DNA of 64,000 nucleotides, taken from positions 186,001 to 250,000 of the forward strand of contig JACTVC010000007.1 of NCBI GenBank assembly GCA_018417955.1. The letters run 5' to 3'. The first letter of the stretch is position 1, and every line of letters begins with the position of its first letter. The DNA comes from Laccaria trichodermophora. Lineage: Eukaryota > Basidiomycota > Agaricomycetes > Agaricales > Hydnangiaceae. Below the pieces are notes generated by a model. The model was not told the DNA's origin. It saw nothing but the letters and a program-made list of their open reading frames with translations, and ran no database searches. Position numbers and translations under genes: made by a program. Below, in pieces: positions 43,239 to 54,568 of the stretch.

Positions 43239-44992
43239 TCAGATTTCCAGCGGTTCGTAAGTCCGAGCATTGAGCCCACCTCTAACTGGAACCTGATCGC
43301 TAGTCCCGACCCTGCTGTCGCGCCTCCCAAAGCCGCCAATTCCAGGGCCACGTGGTTGACGAACGACACCAACAGAACTTTCATGCCCGCCATTCAATGT
43401 TGCCAAGGTAGATGGCAAGCTGGGAACGGGAGGCACACCAGAGCTACCTCCAAAGGGATTGCCATTGGAGAAGAGAGAAGAAAATCCTGCAGAGATGCGG
43501 CGAGAAGGGGAGGCGATGGTGGCATAGCCTTCACGAATATTGCCGTTAGACGATCTGGAATTGAGGCGTGGGGACTGGGAATGCAGGGTCTTCATGTCAG
43601 GCATGGACTTTTTAACCCGAAGAGAGTTTGCGACGGGGGGTTGCTGGCTAGTTGGGCTTAGGTAGGCAGACGGAGCACGAGAAAGAGTGTGTGGTGGTTG
43701 TCGCTGAGCTTGTTGTTGTTGCTGCTGCTAGCGAGCATTGATTATATGGTTATTCAAGATTCAAGGCCACTTACCCTCTGAGGATCAATGCGAGTTACAA
43801 CTGCATATCTCTCTTCGCCTTCTCCAACAGAATAGTGGTAAACGCCCAATTTTTGGGCAATGAGATGAACAACTCTGCGTTGTTTGGGAGAAAGAGTCCT
43901 AGAAAACGCGAGCTCATCTCGCATACGATCATCTTTGAACAGCAAAATCCTGGAGTATATTTCCAATGTAGAAGGATCGTTGAGATCCAACTCGTTGGCG
44001 GATGCCTTCTCAGAAGAGCTGGGTGTCGCCGGTGGCAGAGGCTGAGAAGAAACAACGGGGGCAGAGTTCAATGGGAGGGCATACTGAGGAGTCGGCATGG
44101 CAGATATGGTCGGGGGGAATACTGCTGCTGCTGCTGTTGTGGGTAGGGAGAACCAGATGAGAATGACCTCTGAGGGCTGAATGCCGATGAAATGGCGGAG
44201 CCGTAGTCTTCGTAAAGCTGATTTACGTTGGTCTGCTCCTTCTCTAGTTGCATGGAACGCATTCTTCGAATTGCCTTTTCTCGTTCAATTCTCTCCTTTT
44301 CTCCCGCCTGCAGGACCTTCTTGTATTCAACACGCAATTTACGACCCTGAACGTCGAAGCCATTGAGGGCAACCACGACAGCGTCAGCATCAGCAGACTG
44401 GCGAAAGTTTGCAAATGCCAAGCCACGGAAAGAACCCTGCTGATCAAGATGGTAATTGAAGGCGTACGGGGTTGGTATGGATAAAGAGGCCTAATGCAAA
44501 GGTGAAAAAGAGAAATCGAGAGTCAAAAGAATCTTACGATGATATCAAGGAGAGTTTCACGTTTGACGTTAAATGGTATATTTTTAATGACAATGGCTGT
44601 TGGGATAATTTCTTCATCCGAGATCTGACCTGAGGTTGCTGGGGCAACAGAAGGAGGAGGAAGGTGAGCCATAGGAGGAGAACCGCCAGCGGATGAGAAA
44701 TCCGAATTATTGTGAGGAGACAAGGATCGACTGTCTGAAGAATTATTATCGAGCCATTGCTACATGGGAGATGAGATATAGTTCTTGAAAAAGAACAAGG
44801 GCATACTGTGGGCAAGGCGCTTCTCAACGGCTTTGAGATTGAGTTAAGAGGACTGTAAGAGGGGATGGCTGGGGACGTTGCAAAATGGTAAGGAGGCCTT
44901 GTCGCCGCTGAAGCATCGTAATCGTAAGGATCATGAAGACGTTGCTGAGAAGGACGATGAGAAAGAGACAGCGAAGGAGGAGAGGTCGTCAT
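43239..44992 (-). CDS. RRM and R3H domain RNA-binding protein (Pin4/Cip2-like)
   Basis: ATG 44990-44992 begins MTTSPPSLSLSHRPSQQRLH, a disordered Ser/Pro start. An RRM follows: RNP2-like TAIVIKNIPFNV and RNP1-like GSFRGLAFANFR (about 44600-44395), extended by a charged helix (EYKKVLQAGEKERIEREKAI). A Gln/Pro-rich linker leads to an R3H domain (LEIYSRILLFKDDRMRDELA, then LSPKQRRVVHLIAQKLGVYH). The C-terminus is Ser/Gly/Arg-rich and contains another poly-Gln run (about 43710-43730). R3H domains bind single-stranded nucleic acids. The RRM-plus-R3H order resembles fission-yeast Cip2 and budding-yeast Pin4, cytoplasmic mRNA-binding proteins affecting stress-gene mRNA stability. About 500 residues; orthology inferred from domain order only. 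Confidence 0.83.
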
Positions 44993-45070
44993 TATAAATT
45001 TCAATCCAAACGTCGTGGTTAAGAGAAAACAATTCTTTTGTCACATGTCACACAAACTACAAACAAACTA

Positions 45071-45957
45071 CTACGACCGGTAATGCTTCAGCAACTGTAC
45101 TTTATAAGCTACAAATGATATAAGCAACTGTTTATCATCCAAGAAAAAAACATACCGTCAGGTTTATTCCATAGTGCAGCTGCATCCGGGTTCAGAGGAG
45201 ATGCATTGTTCGGCTCTGTGCAAGACTAAGTAACTTCACTCTAGTAGTACCAGCATCAGTCACACGCACCGCCCAGCAATGATTGCAAGGAAAGCAAAAT
45301 GGTCTGAACGCTGTATACAGCAGACCATTTGTCCTAATTATCATCAGAATCGTTTCAATAGTTAGCCCACAAATGATACCTACTTGTAAAATGTCCAAGC
45401 AGATCACGCCCCCTGTGATGTCCACATTGGGGTGGTAGCAGGGTGTATCAAATTTAATACTAGGTGCGACGTATGGGTAGTTTGAGGGGAACAATATGGA
45501 TATTTTGAAACTCAAGCCTGCGTATATCTGACAAGGCAAATGTCAGCTTGAGCCGAGATACTAAAGTCCAAGTGAACGCCACTCACCGTCTCGGCTGGCC
45601 CTTCAATTGTCCCAACCCATTCAAAAAGATTGCCGTCGTTTTTTGGAAATGCAGACTAAATGAATTGTCAGCGGGCATATTAGGCCAGTTGGATCTGAAC
45701 TGACGATTCCGGGTGACGAGGACATCTGACCAATGGGATGAGAGACGGTGTTTCTATAAAGTAATGATGCCCACCATTAATGACATGAGTTCATTGCTTA
45801 ATCTAGGGACGGTAAAAGTGAGATAAATACGAAAAGAAGGTGCAAGAGCTCACCGTTTTGCCACACTGCCAGCTCCCTGCTGGCTTGATGCAGTAACGCT
45901 CGACTTTTGTGCAGAACGAGAGGGTGCAAGAGAGGAAGTAAACTGCTGCTGCTCCAT
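45071..45957 (-). CDS. UBC11: Ubiquitin-conjugating enzyme E2-C (UBE2C/Ubc11 type)
   Basis: ATG 45955-45957 starts MEQQQFTSSLAPSRSAQKSS, an N-terminal extension of ~35 residues typical of the E2-C group. The UBC fold follows: FPKNDGNLFEWVGTIEGPAE, ISILFPSNYPYVAPSIKFDT, the HPN motif in CYHPNVD, and the active-site Cys in GGVICLDILQ, then DKWSAVYSVQTILLSLQSLL and PNNASPLNPDAAALWNKPD. A last small exon (about 45110-45071) encodes YKVQLLKHYRS. E2-C works with the anaphase-promoting complex to ubiquitinate cyclins and securin at mitosis. All key residues are intact. The CDS has at least six short introns. It is divergent from EDE1 across a 199-bp promoter. Confidence 0.88.
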
Positions 45958-46005
45958 GTAAAATTGATACAAGCGAGTAAAGGGCGAGTTGAATTCGAGT
46001 TTAAA

Positions 46006-46071
46006 TGTTCAACCTCGTGTTCAATGTGTTGAACAATGTTCTGAACAAGGCGCGGCTGTCAAAGTCACGTG
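46006..46071. promoter_or_regulatory. TGTTCAA-type palindrome cluster plus E-box in the UBC11/EDE1 promoter
   Basis: Within the 199-bp divergent spacer, TGTTCAAC (46006-46013), TGTTCAAT (46018-46025), TGTTGAACA (46027-46035) and the perfect 11-bp palindrome TGTTCTGAACA (46037-46047) crowd into 42 bp. A CACGTG follows at 46066-46071. No known fungal factor is assigned; the clustering is what supports a regulatory role. Confidence 0.5.
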
Positions 46072-46156
46072 TTAGGTGCGTAAGTACTGTCACAGAGCCT
46101 GTGATCGAACCGCCTTTGCTGCACTCTATCATTGCGCCTGCGGCTTTTTCTTTACT

Positions 46157-49100
46157 ATGACTTCCAACTTCTCCTCAACGCCGGCAGAACTTACTCTCGT
46201 TTCACAGATATTCGCCCACGCCGACCCCCAGAAGCTTGGCGTCATCACCGGTGATGTTGCCGTGAGAGTGTTCGGCGGAGCAAATCTCGCACCCACCACC
46301 CTCGGAGAAATTTGGAATATCGCAGACGAGGAGAACAAAGGCTGGCTTTCAAAGAGAGGCGTAGCAATTGCTGTGCGCCTCATAGGATGGGCACAGAAGG
46401 GGGAAAAGATCACCCCTGCCTCTCTCCATAAACGTGAGCTCTCAAATCAGACATCAACCGCGTATCATAATTTTGTGTCACTAGCCGGTCCTTTGGCCAA
46501 GATCGATGGCATTAGCGTCTTAACTCAACAACATACCGGAATGTCATTGCCCAAATCCCCACCCCCGGGATTTCCACCATTCACACCTCAAGATAAGGTC
46601 AAATTCCAGAATTTATTCCTGAAATCCGGGCCTACGAACGGAATTCTTACTGGTGAGGATAATAAAATTTGTTGGCTCGACAATGGCATTTAAACCACGG
46701 CAACAGGAGAGAAAGCTCGGGACATTTTTGTGAAGTCAAAGCTCTCCAATGATAAACTTTTGCAGATATGGTTCGTACATATTTAACGAGCCACAAAACC
46801 CTCCCTGAGCTTCCGAAATGTGATAGGAATTTGGCTGATACGCAGGATCGAGGCGCGCTTGATTCCACGGATTTCGCCGTCGGCATGTATTTCATCCAAG
46901 GTTTGATGTCGGGGAAGATGTCTTTTATCCCTTCGGCGCTTCCTCCCGGTCTTTACCAGCAAGCTGGGGGAGTTTCGCCCATTAGCGCCGTCGTTACAGG
47001 CAACAGCGGATCCTTTAGTCCTGTGGGCGCCTCCTTTTCGCAAGACCGCAGCCGCATTCATCCCCAACAAACTGGACAAAGTCTACCACTTCAACCCGAC
47101 AATACTGGAATGTCGGGCCAGACAAGGTCACCAGCTCTTCCTGCCCGTCCGATAGCCGCACAGCCCTTTGGCAGCAGTCCTTTCGCACCCATCAGCAATG
47201 GGCAGGTGCTGCCGTGGGATGTTTCCCACTCTGAGAAGACCTCCTCAGATAAATATTTCGATGGTCTGGACTCTCAAAATCGAGGTTTTATTGAAGGCGA
47301 CGTCGCCGTTCCATTCATGTTGGATTCTAACCTGCCTGGAGAAGATTTGGCACAAGTGTGGTAAGCATCTTCCTCCTAATACCTTTGAACGCCGACTTTA
47401 TACATCAAACATTTTAGGGACCTTGCTGACATCAACAACGATGGGCGTTTAACGCGCGACGGATTTGCAGTGGCTATGCATCTCATCCAGAAGAAGCTTG
47501 CTGGTGGTGATATTCCGGCATCCCTTCCGCCAACTCTGATACCTCCCTCCATGCGCAGTACAGCCAATGGTGCATCTCCTTTCTCTCCCGCATCTCCTCA
47601 ATTCCAACAAGAGGTAACTCATGATCTATTTTCTTTCGATGATACACCTCCGGCGTCCGCAACTATCCATCCAAAGGCAGGGGCCATTCAACCTCCGTCT
47701 GTACTCCGTTCAGTGCCTCGTGATCCTTTCACGTCCTCATCGTTTACAAATTGTGCGTCTCGTTATCCTCCCGCTTTATGTTGATTTTAACATCAACTCA
47801 TAGCTCCGCATGGGGATTTACTTGGTGATGATGACGCCGCTAGTACAACGCCTCCATTGCATGATCAATCAGCGGAAATTGGAAACGCGAAAAATCATCT
47901 CAAATCCACAAACCAGTCACTGGAAGCTACAAGGAATGAAAGTACTTCTATCCAACAGACCCTTGCCACGCAAGCCTCGCAGCTTTCCGCATTACAAACG
48001 CAATTGTCATCTGCAAAGGCTGCTTACGAGACGGAGACTAAATTATTGGCTGCCTTCAAAGAACGCCACTCTGCTCAAAGTGCAGAAATTCAGAAAGCTC
48101 GCGAAGACCTCATCCGCGCAGAAAGCGATCTTAGTGCCATTAGGGTCGAAAAGTCTGAAATTGAAGGATCTTTCTTGCGCGATAAAGAAGACATCAGGGA
48201 ACTTCATCGAAAAATGAATGAGGTCGGTCAACAAATCGATGCTTTGAAAACCGACGTCGAAAAGGCAAAGAAAGATGCGAAGCAACAGAAGGGCTTATTG
48301 GCGATAGCGAAAAAACAGCTCAGTTTAAAGGAGGCAGAGAAGGCAAAGGCAGAGAAAGAGCAGGAAGGGGCTCTGGCCGACCTTACTGCTGTGACCAAGG
48401 AGAGAGAAGAAGCTGAAGCAGACCTTGCCAAAGAAGATACAGGGATAGAGTCCAAAGCCGTGGAGCGCGCCACAGATCCAGCAGCCCTTCAACAGCCGCT
48501 ATCTCTTACCCCCGATCTCTCTGCCACCGCTCTCAGCAAGAGTAACAACCCATTCGAGCGTTTAGCAAAGTCATCTGGGAATTCCACGCCCCGTTCTCAG
48601 TCACCTTTCTTGCCCTTTCAAAGCCCCAACCTTTCTCTCTCGTCAGCACGATCGGGATCGATACCTGGGGCTTTTGAACTAGAGGGCCATGACGACGATA
48701 TATTTACTTCAATTGAAACAGCAAACGGCGGCCCAGTTGAGCCAAAAGAAGAACCTCAGCAACCACTCAAACCTGAGTCTGCAGCTGTTGATTCAGTTTT
48801 GTCGCCAGCGACTGTCGATGAAAGTGAATTCTTTTCCACACCACCTACTAGCGCCACTCAGGTTGCTTCCCCGACCGTTGCCGCAGCCCACTTCCCCTCA
48901 TTGGATGATGCAGCTCTAGATTTTTCACCAATAGATACCTTGCCTCCCGCTCAAAACTCCCAGCGTGACCTCGAAACGAACTTTGGTACTCAACTGAAAG
49001 AACTTGATGTCGAGGAATCCGATTCCGACTCTGATGAAATTCCTTTGGCTGAATTAGCACAATCAAACAAGAAAGCCTCCCCCGTCTTTCCAAAAGCTGT

Positions 49101-50225
49101 CGAAGGACTTCCAGTAATTGGCACACCACCAGTCTCTTTCGACGATATCTTCGTATCAAATGCGCCCACCGCGGCAGATACTCCATCCGCCAACAAAGTT
49201 CCAACTCTGACCGCCAATGCCCCTATAGCATCAAGTCCTTTCGAAGCTATATCGACCCCTCAGCAAGCCAGTGCGCCGATGGAACTTTCCACAATTTCTA
49301 CTACAGCTGGTGTGAGTGCGTTTGATGAAGCAATGGGGAAGATTCCTGCGACTACTTCTGCGGCTGCTCCCCAATTTAGCTTTGATACAGCCTTTGATGA
49401 CAATTTCGACTTTGCCTCTGCCTCTACCGCTGAAGCGTCTGGTCCATTCCCTCTGCCCTCCACAACAGACTTCAAAATTACCAACGGCGACACGCGTAAA
49501 TCACAGTTTGGCGACATGTTCTCGACGATTGGGAGCAAAAAATCAATCGAAAATCATTTTACTCCCTCTCAAGGTGTTGGAGTTCCCAGCCGCGAGCCTG
49601 CTCAGCCTTTGGGAACCTCATTCGACGAGACATTTTCTACTTTCGATTTAGGCCCAAAGACATCGCTTGCAGTAGCTGAGGAGACCCCTTCAAAATCTAT
49701 CGACTCCACGGTCCCAGGGGCGCTCCCCGCATCCCCTGTTTCGACGTCTCCAAAGGCCTCTATCTCATCACCTCAGAGCTTTGATGTAAGGCCAAGCTCG
49801 CCTCCGCCTGGCGAGAAATCTCCTCCACAGCGCACGGTTTCTCCGAAACCCCGGCCTTCCTCGTCGTCTTCCAAGGAAGTTCATGAGAAACAAAAAGAGC
49901 CACCAACCCGTCATTCCAAATTGAGTGTAAGTGTTAAGTGCTTTTCTACTCGGTTACACAATACCAATACCCTCACCCCCAGATCCGTCTACCTTTTGGT
50001 AAGAGGAAGAAACATCAAGAACAGTTGCCTCCTCCTCCTGCACCGTCGAATCTCACGCCTATGCGAGAGGAGTCTTACCGCGCTATCACCCCAGCTGTGG
50101 ACGATGACGTCGAGCCCGTGAAGCAATTGACTGCGATGGGTTTCACTCGAAGTCAAGCTGTCGTTGCTTTGGAGAAATATGGCTATGATGTGCAAAAGGC
50201 ACTCAACAGCCTCCTTGGGCAATAA
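46157..50225 (+). CDS. EDE1: Ede1/Eps15-type endocytic scaffold (EH domains, coiled coil, UBA)
   Basis: ATG 46157 gives [20 protein letters not shown]. Three EH domains follow: EH1 with [20 protein letters not shown] and [22 protein letters not shown]2 with [20 protein letters not shown] and [22 protein letters not shown]3 with [20 protein letters not shown] and [21 protein letters not shown] central coiled coil (about 47900-48430) and a long Ser/Pro/Phe-rich disordered region follow. The C-terminal UBA domain ([20 protein letters not shown], ending NSLLGQ) binds ubiquitin. EH domains bind NPF motifs; Ede1 starts clathrin-coated sites and condenses into early patches. At the EH2 intron (about 46652-46705) I cannot match donor and acceptor phase with GT-AG, hinting at a 1-nt indel or unusual splice. 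About 1,260 residues. Confidence 0.9.
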
Positions 50226-50369
50226 ATTGATTCATCGATTTCCTAACATGATCCTGTTTTGAAACTTCACCGTCCTTTGAAATTTCCTTGCGCTAACCGC
50301 CAGATATTATTTTGGGTACTTGATTTAATATATATATCTCGTTTAGTCGTCATACAGAGCGGTCACGAA

Positions 50370-52838
50370 TTATGCTGGAACGACGGGCACATCAATTGCC
50401 ACACACACCTGTTGAAGCCAATTCCGCCATTCATTATCCTTTTTTTGTATCTGAGCGATTTGCTCCAGCTGTCGTGGGGTAGGATGATGAGCATGAAGAA
50501 CGAATATAAAGTCACTAAGATCTTGACGTTGGTGGAGCTCCAAAATATTCATCCCTACAGACAAGAACTGGGACACGTCTACAAGGCCATCGGGGGTAGT
50601 CTGAAAGGGAGCGGTGAGATCAGTAGGGCGATGCCAACATCGCTGCGCTCACTAGAAATGGAGGTGATAGGGGTAAATCGATCTTATCGTCTTTAACAGT
50701 GACATGCATGCTAAGGCTGCCATGGGTAGGCCACGAAGAGCGTAAAGAATGCTCGAATGAAGACACCGCAGCACCCGCAGCTTGCGACAACTCAACCGCA
50801 GAATAACACCCTAACGATAGGCATAAACTATTTTGTAAGCCGCTGTGGAGCAAAACATCGTCAATTTCTGATGAGCCAATCAAGAGTCTACGCACAACGA
50901 GGCGTGCTTTCGGTCAACCCACTGCATCAAGATCGCATACTGTCCCTCCGGAATTTCGAATTCAACCGATATCCTACTCTTCGAGGACAGGCCTTTTTGC
51001 CTTGCAACGACGCGCATTTCATCCCCGAAAACACCTACAGAGGTTCAATGACCCGCGTCCTTGAGAAAATTCAGACTCACCAGCACCAGCTTGAACGTTT
51101 TGGACGTCACTTGCTGACTCGGAGGGATCAATCAGTGGTGCATTTTTCGGTCGGGATTGGAGCAAAGTGACATCGGCAACCACGTTAACGTCACCAATTG
51201 AATTTAGGGGTGCAGTTGATTGTTCGACAGGAATGTGACGTGCACTTGATGGATGGGGGAGTTGAGTAGGGTCCGAAATGTCTATTGGCGGGGTTCTGAT
51301 TAGATCAATCTGGCCGGAGGTGGCATGAGATGTTTCTTGGTGGTCAATATCTTGCATCTCTTCGTCCTTGTCGCTATAGTTAATCGGAAGAACATGATCG
51401 ATAGGTTCTGTTCGCCGCTGGCCAACCTCGGGCTCAGATGCTGGCGGCAGAGAATCAAGAGCACGTCTCGCATCAGCACCGAAAGCCTGTAGGTGTTCGT
51501 CTCGCACTTCGTTATCGTTGATTGGATTCACGAATGACATAGCCGTCATTTCAGACGAGCCATCCACAGACATTGGGTCACCTGCGGGGCTGCTATCCAC
51601 TTGCAGAGATTGATCCTGATCCTCGTTCATGTACTCCTTTGATACATAGCCATCAACTGCTGCTGTAACATCCGGACACTTGACGTCTCTATCTGATCCA
51701 GCCAAAACAAATTTAGATTTTGGGACGATACCATTCTGAAAATCTTCCTTACTTGTGCTATCCCCCTCACGGTTATGTCTTCGAAAGCCTGGTTCCGAAA
51801 GGTTCGCAAGTGTACCAGGTGCTGAGACGACGGCAGCTGGGAGGTTTGGGTCTACGGCCGGCTGGTCATTTTGTGATGCAGTTGATAATCGCGGTAAATC
51901 GTTTATTGGTTGTGGGTTGTCTTGCCTTTGACGAAGGGCTTTTATATCGTGAGCAACCAAAGAATCGATATCGATTAATTTCTTTTTTTTGGTTTTAATT
52001 TTTGTGGGAGGTCGTAAGCTCGTGTCGGCTACGGGTTCTGTTGCCTTCACAGGAATGTCGGTGGGTGCAGGAGGCTGTTGTGCAAGATGAGAGGGTAGTT
52101 GCTGTGAAAGATGAGAAGGTGGCGGTTGCTGTACAAGATGAGGGGGTTGCAATTCCTGATATCAGATTGGATGATTTCATAGCTACAGAAGGGGATCGAG
52201 GACGTTCATTTACTCACCTGAGTTACGACGCCAGAGGCAACTCTTCAAGAGGTGAAACGATTTTCGCACCAACGAAGAGAAAAGGCGTACCCGGGAGAAT
52301 AGGAGGAAGATAGAGGGCCAAGAGCGATTGAGTTCAAGAGTTGCGTAATATGAACTGTTAAAAAAATGTCAAGACGAAGTTGACGATGGCGAACTAACGG
52401 ACCCTGGTGCGAGGGCTCAACAAACTGGTTGCGGAAGGGTTTCATCGCCCCGACGAGTCTGACGTAGGGCGCGACTAGAGGATGGTTGAGGAAGGCAGAA
52501 ACATTGAAGGGTAAACTTAGATCCTCAGAGCCGGTGACCGCTTTACGAAGCGTCCGCTGAGAAATCTGCACCAAAGATGTCAAATAATAAAGATTGGTGA
52601 AAGGGAATGTAACCTTGCCAGAAGAAGCCTCAAAATCTTGAGTAATGATCAGTTGAGTGGGCATCCAATGAGATTTACGACAAACCTCTTTCCTCGCAGC
52701 AGGGTAATAAGCTTTTTCATCGCAAAGCCAACGCGCCAATTTGTCGGCATGAGAGGTGTAGATCTCGACGTCGTCGCGCGCCAACATCTTGGCGTAGCGA
52801 TGAAATACTTTGAGATTGTTGTCGGCAGAGGCAGCCAT
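50370..52838 (-). CDS. Unrecognised multi-exon protein
   Basis: ATG 52836-52838 begins MAASADNNLKVFHRYAKMLA, followed by RDDVEIYTSHADKLARWLCD. This small helical segment and the next (LPFNVSAFLNHPLVAPYVRL, plus VGAMKPFRNQF) look like a conserved fold I cannot name. A long disordered middle exon (about 52152-51060) is rich in Gln/Pro and then acidic, with a basic patch KIKTKKKKL. The C-terminal part seems structured again: RISVEFEIPEGQYAILMQWV, DDVLLHSGLQNSLCLSL and, last, LHQRQDLSDFIFVLHAHHPT with EWRNWLQQV, stop at 50370. The exon joins between 52400 and 52150 are uncertain because three frames are open there. It could also be two genes. No function is proposed. Confidence 0.5.
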
Positions 52839-53004
52839 ATCTTGGATGATGATGATGGCGGTTGTTTGACCTTATTCTTGTTCCGCTAGCCATTTGACAG
52901 GGCAATTGACTTGTTCCTCTACGCCTACGACCTTGAAGACGCGTTTTGGACGAAAGCTGTACAATTTATACCCGTGGTCTACCGTTGCTACCACACATTT
53001 CTTC

Positions 53005-54334
53005 ATGATAACTTTTGACATGGTCGTGGTTGGCTCAGGAGGCGGTCCGGACGAGACAAACCTATCAGCGTACGTCCAATTTCTCTCCGTTGTCGCACGT
53101 GGCCATACCTCGACTCACATTCTAGTTATCTCCTCAAACCTCGGAGTGCTCGTTGGGAAGATGGTGTACTGGCCTTGGAAGCAGGTCAGTCGAGAGCTTA
53201 CGATGCCCTGCGTGTATATCGCTGACCGCCCCAGGTTCCGGTCAAGGTGCCCTCAATCGACTACTCCAACGAAACCCGCATCTCTTCGATACCCCCTCCG
53301 ACTTGGACGACCATGAATCCAGAGCCTTCTCTGCCTCGGAAATTTACAACCTTGTGCGGTACGTCGTGTGAGCCCCTCATTTGATTATTGCCTTCATGCC
53401 AGAATAGGTGCTACCTTATTACCCATGCCCATCTCGACCACATCAATAGTCTCGTTGTGTCGGCAGGTTCCTTTGGAGCTCCCCGAAAGCGTGTCTACGC
53501 GACGAAGCAAACGCTGCAAGACCTTGAAATCTTATTTTCTGACCGTATCTGGCCTAATCTAGCTTCTTGGAACGAGGAAGACGATAGCCACAAACTTTTG
53601 TACTCCGCGTGAGTTAGGCTGCCGACCAGCGATCCGTCTGTTGGCTAACTTGAAAAAAGTCTCCGTCCAGATAGCAAGTACAAATCCATTTTTCCAGATG
53701 TTTCTGTCAGAACTCTACCCCTAAACCACGGCCGAAATGAGTCGGGCCACTATGAATCTGCGGCGTTCTTTATACGACATGAACCAAGCTCCCGTGAATT
53801 CCTATTTTTTGGCGACGTCGAGCCCGATATTCTAGCCGAGAGACCACAGACCATCAACGTTTGGCGTGCTGCTGCACCCAAGATACCTGATACATTAGCA
53901 TCAATATTTATTGAATGCTCTTGGCCATCAGGTCGAGAGGATGAAACACTGTATGGCCACTTGACACCGGAACACCTGGTTGATGAACTCACCACTCTGG
54001 CAGGGGAAGTGGTGAAGTTTAGGTCAAGTAGCCAACCCCAACCCCGCTCTCGCCCTGCACGGAAACGACAGAAGAAAAATCCTCTGTCCACAGAAGACTT
54101 ACGCAACGCATTACAAGGCGTTCGTGTGTTTATCATGCACTGTAAAGACGATGTCAACGGTGTCCATGACCGACCTGTTTGCGACATCATTGTTGAGCAA
54201 GTCAGAGACCTTGTAGTTGCAAGGGGTCTCGGGGCGGATATTTTGGGTGCTTTGCAAGGAATGCACATTGGTACGTCCTTTATAATTCATCAAGATGTTA
54301 TAACTGTCTAACTTGCGACTTTCAAGAAATATGA
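53005..54334 (+). CDS. PDE1: Class II cyclic-nucleotide phosphodiesterase
   Basis: ATG 53005 (or 53020) begins MITFDMVVVGSGGGPDETNL, the family opening, spliced to AYLLKP. The metal-binding motif HAHLDHI (about 53422-53442) is the class II PDE signature within a metallo-beta-lactamase-like fold. A second His lies in LPLNHGR, an Asp in FFGDVEPD, and IFIECSWPSGR follows; all are expected ligand or core positions. The last intron (54272-54326) joins to a tiny exon that ends the protein MHIEI. The enzyme hydrolyses cAMP (and cGMP) with low affinity and tunes PKA signalling; in basidiomycetes that pathway affects growth and mating. About 370 residues with an insertion rich in basic residues (about 54030-54080). 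Confidence 0.9.
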
Positions 54335-54568
54335 CGTGGATCAGACAGATTGATATTTACCCTCATGTATACTTAGCGTCTTGTTATATCTTGTAGCTCT
54401 AGTCATTTCTCCATCTTGGTATCATTCAAATGTAAACGAAAAGCGATCACGGTATCATCCCAGAAGTGGATATTGCAAAAGCCATAGCGTCATGTTAACA
54501 AAAATAACAAAACAGAAAAAAAAGAGAGAAGCGAAAATAAATCCAGGTATGTAGTAGCACTACCGAGG

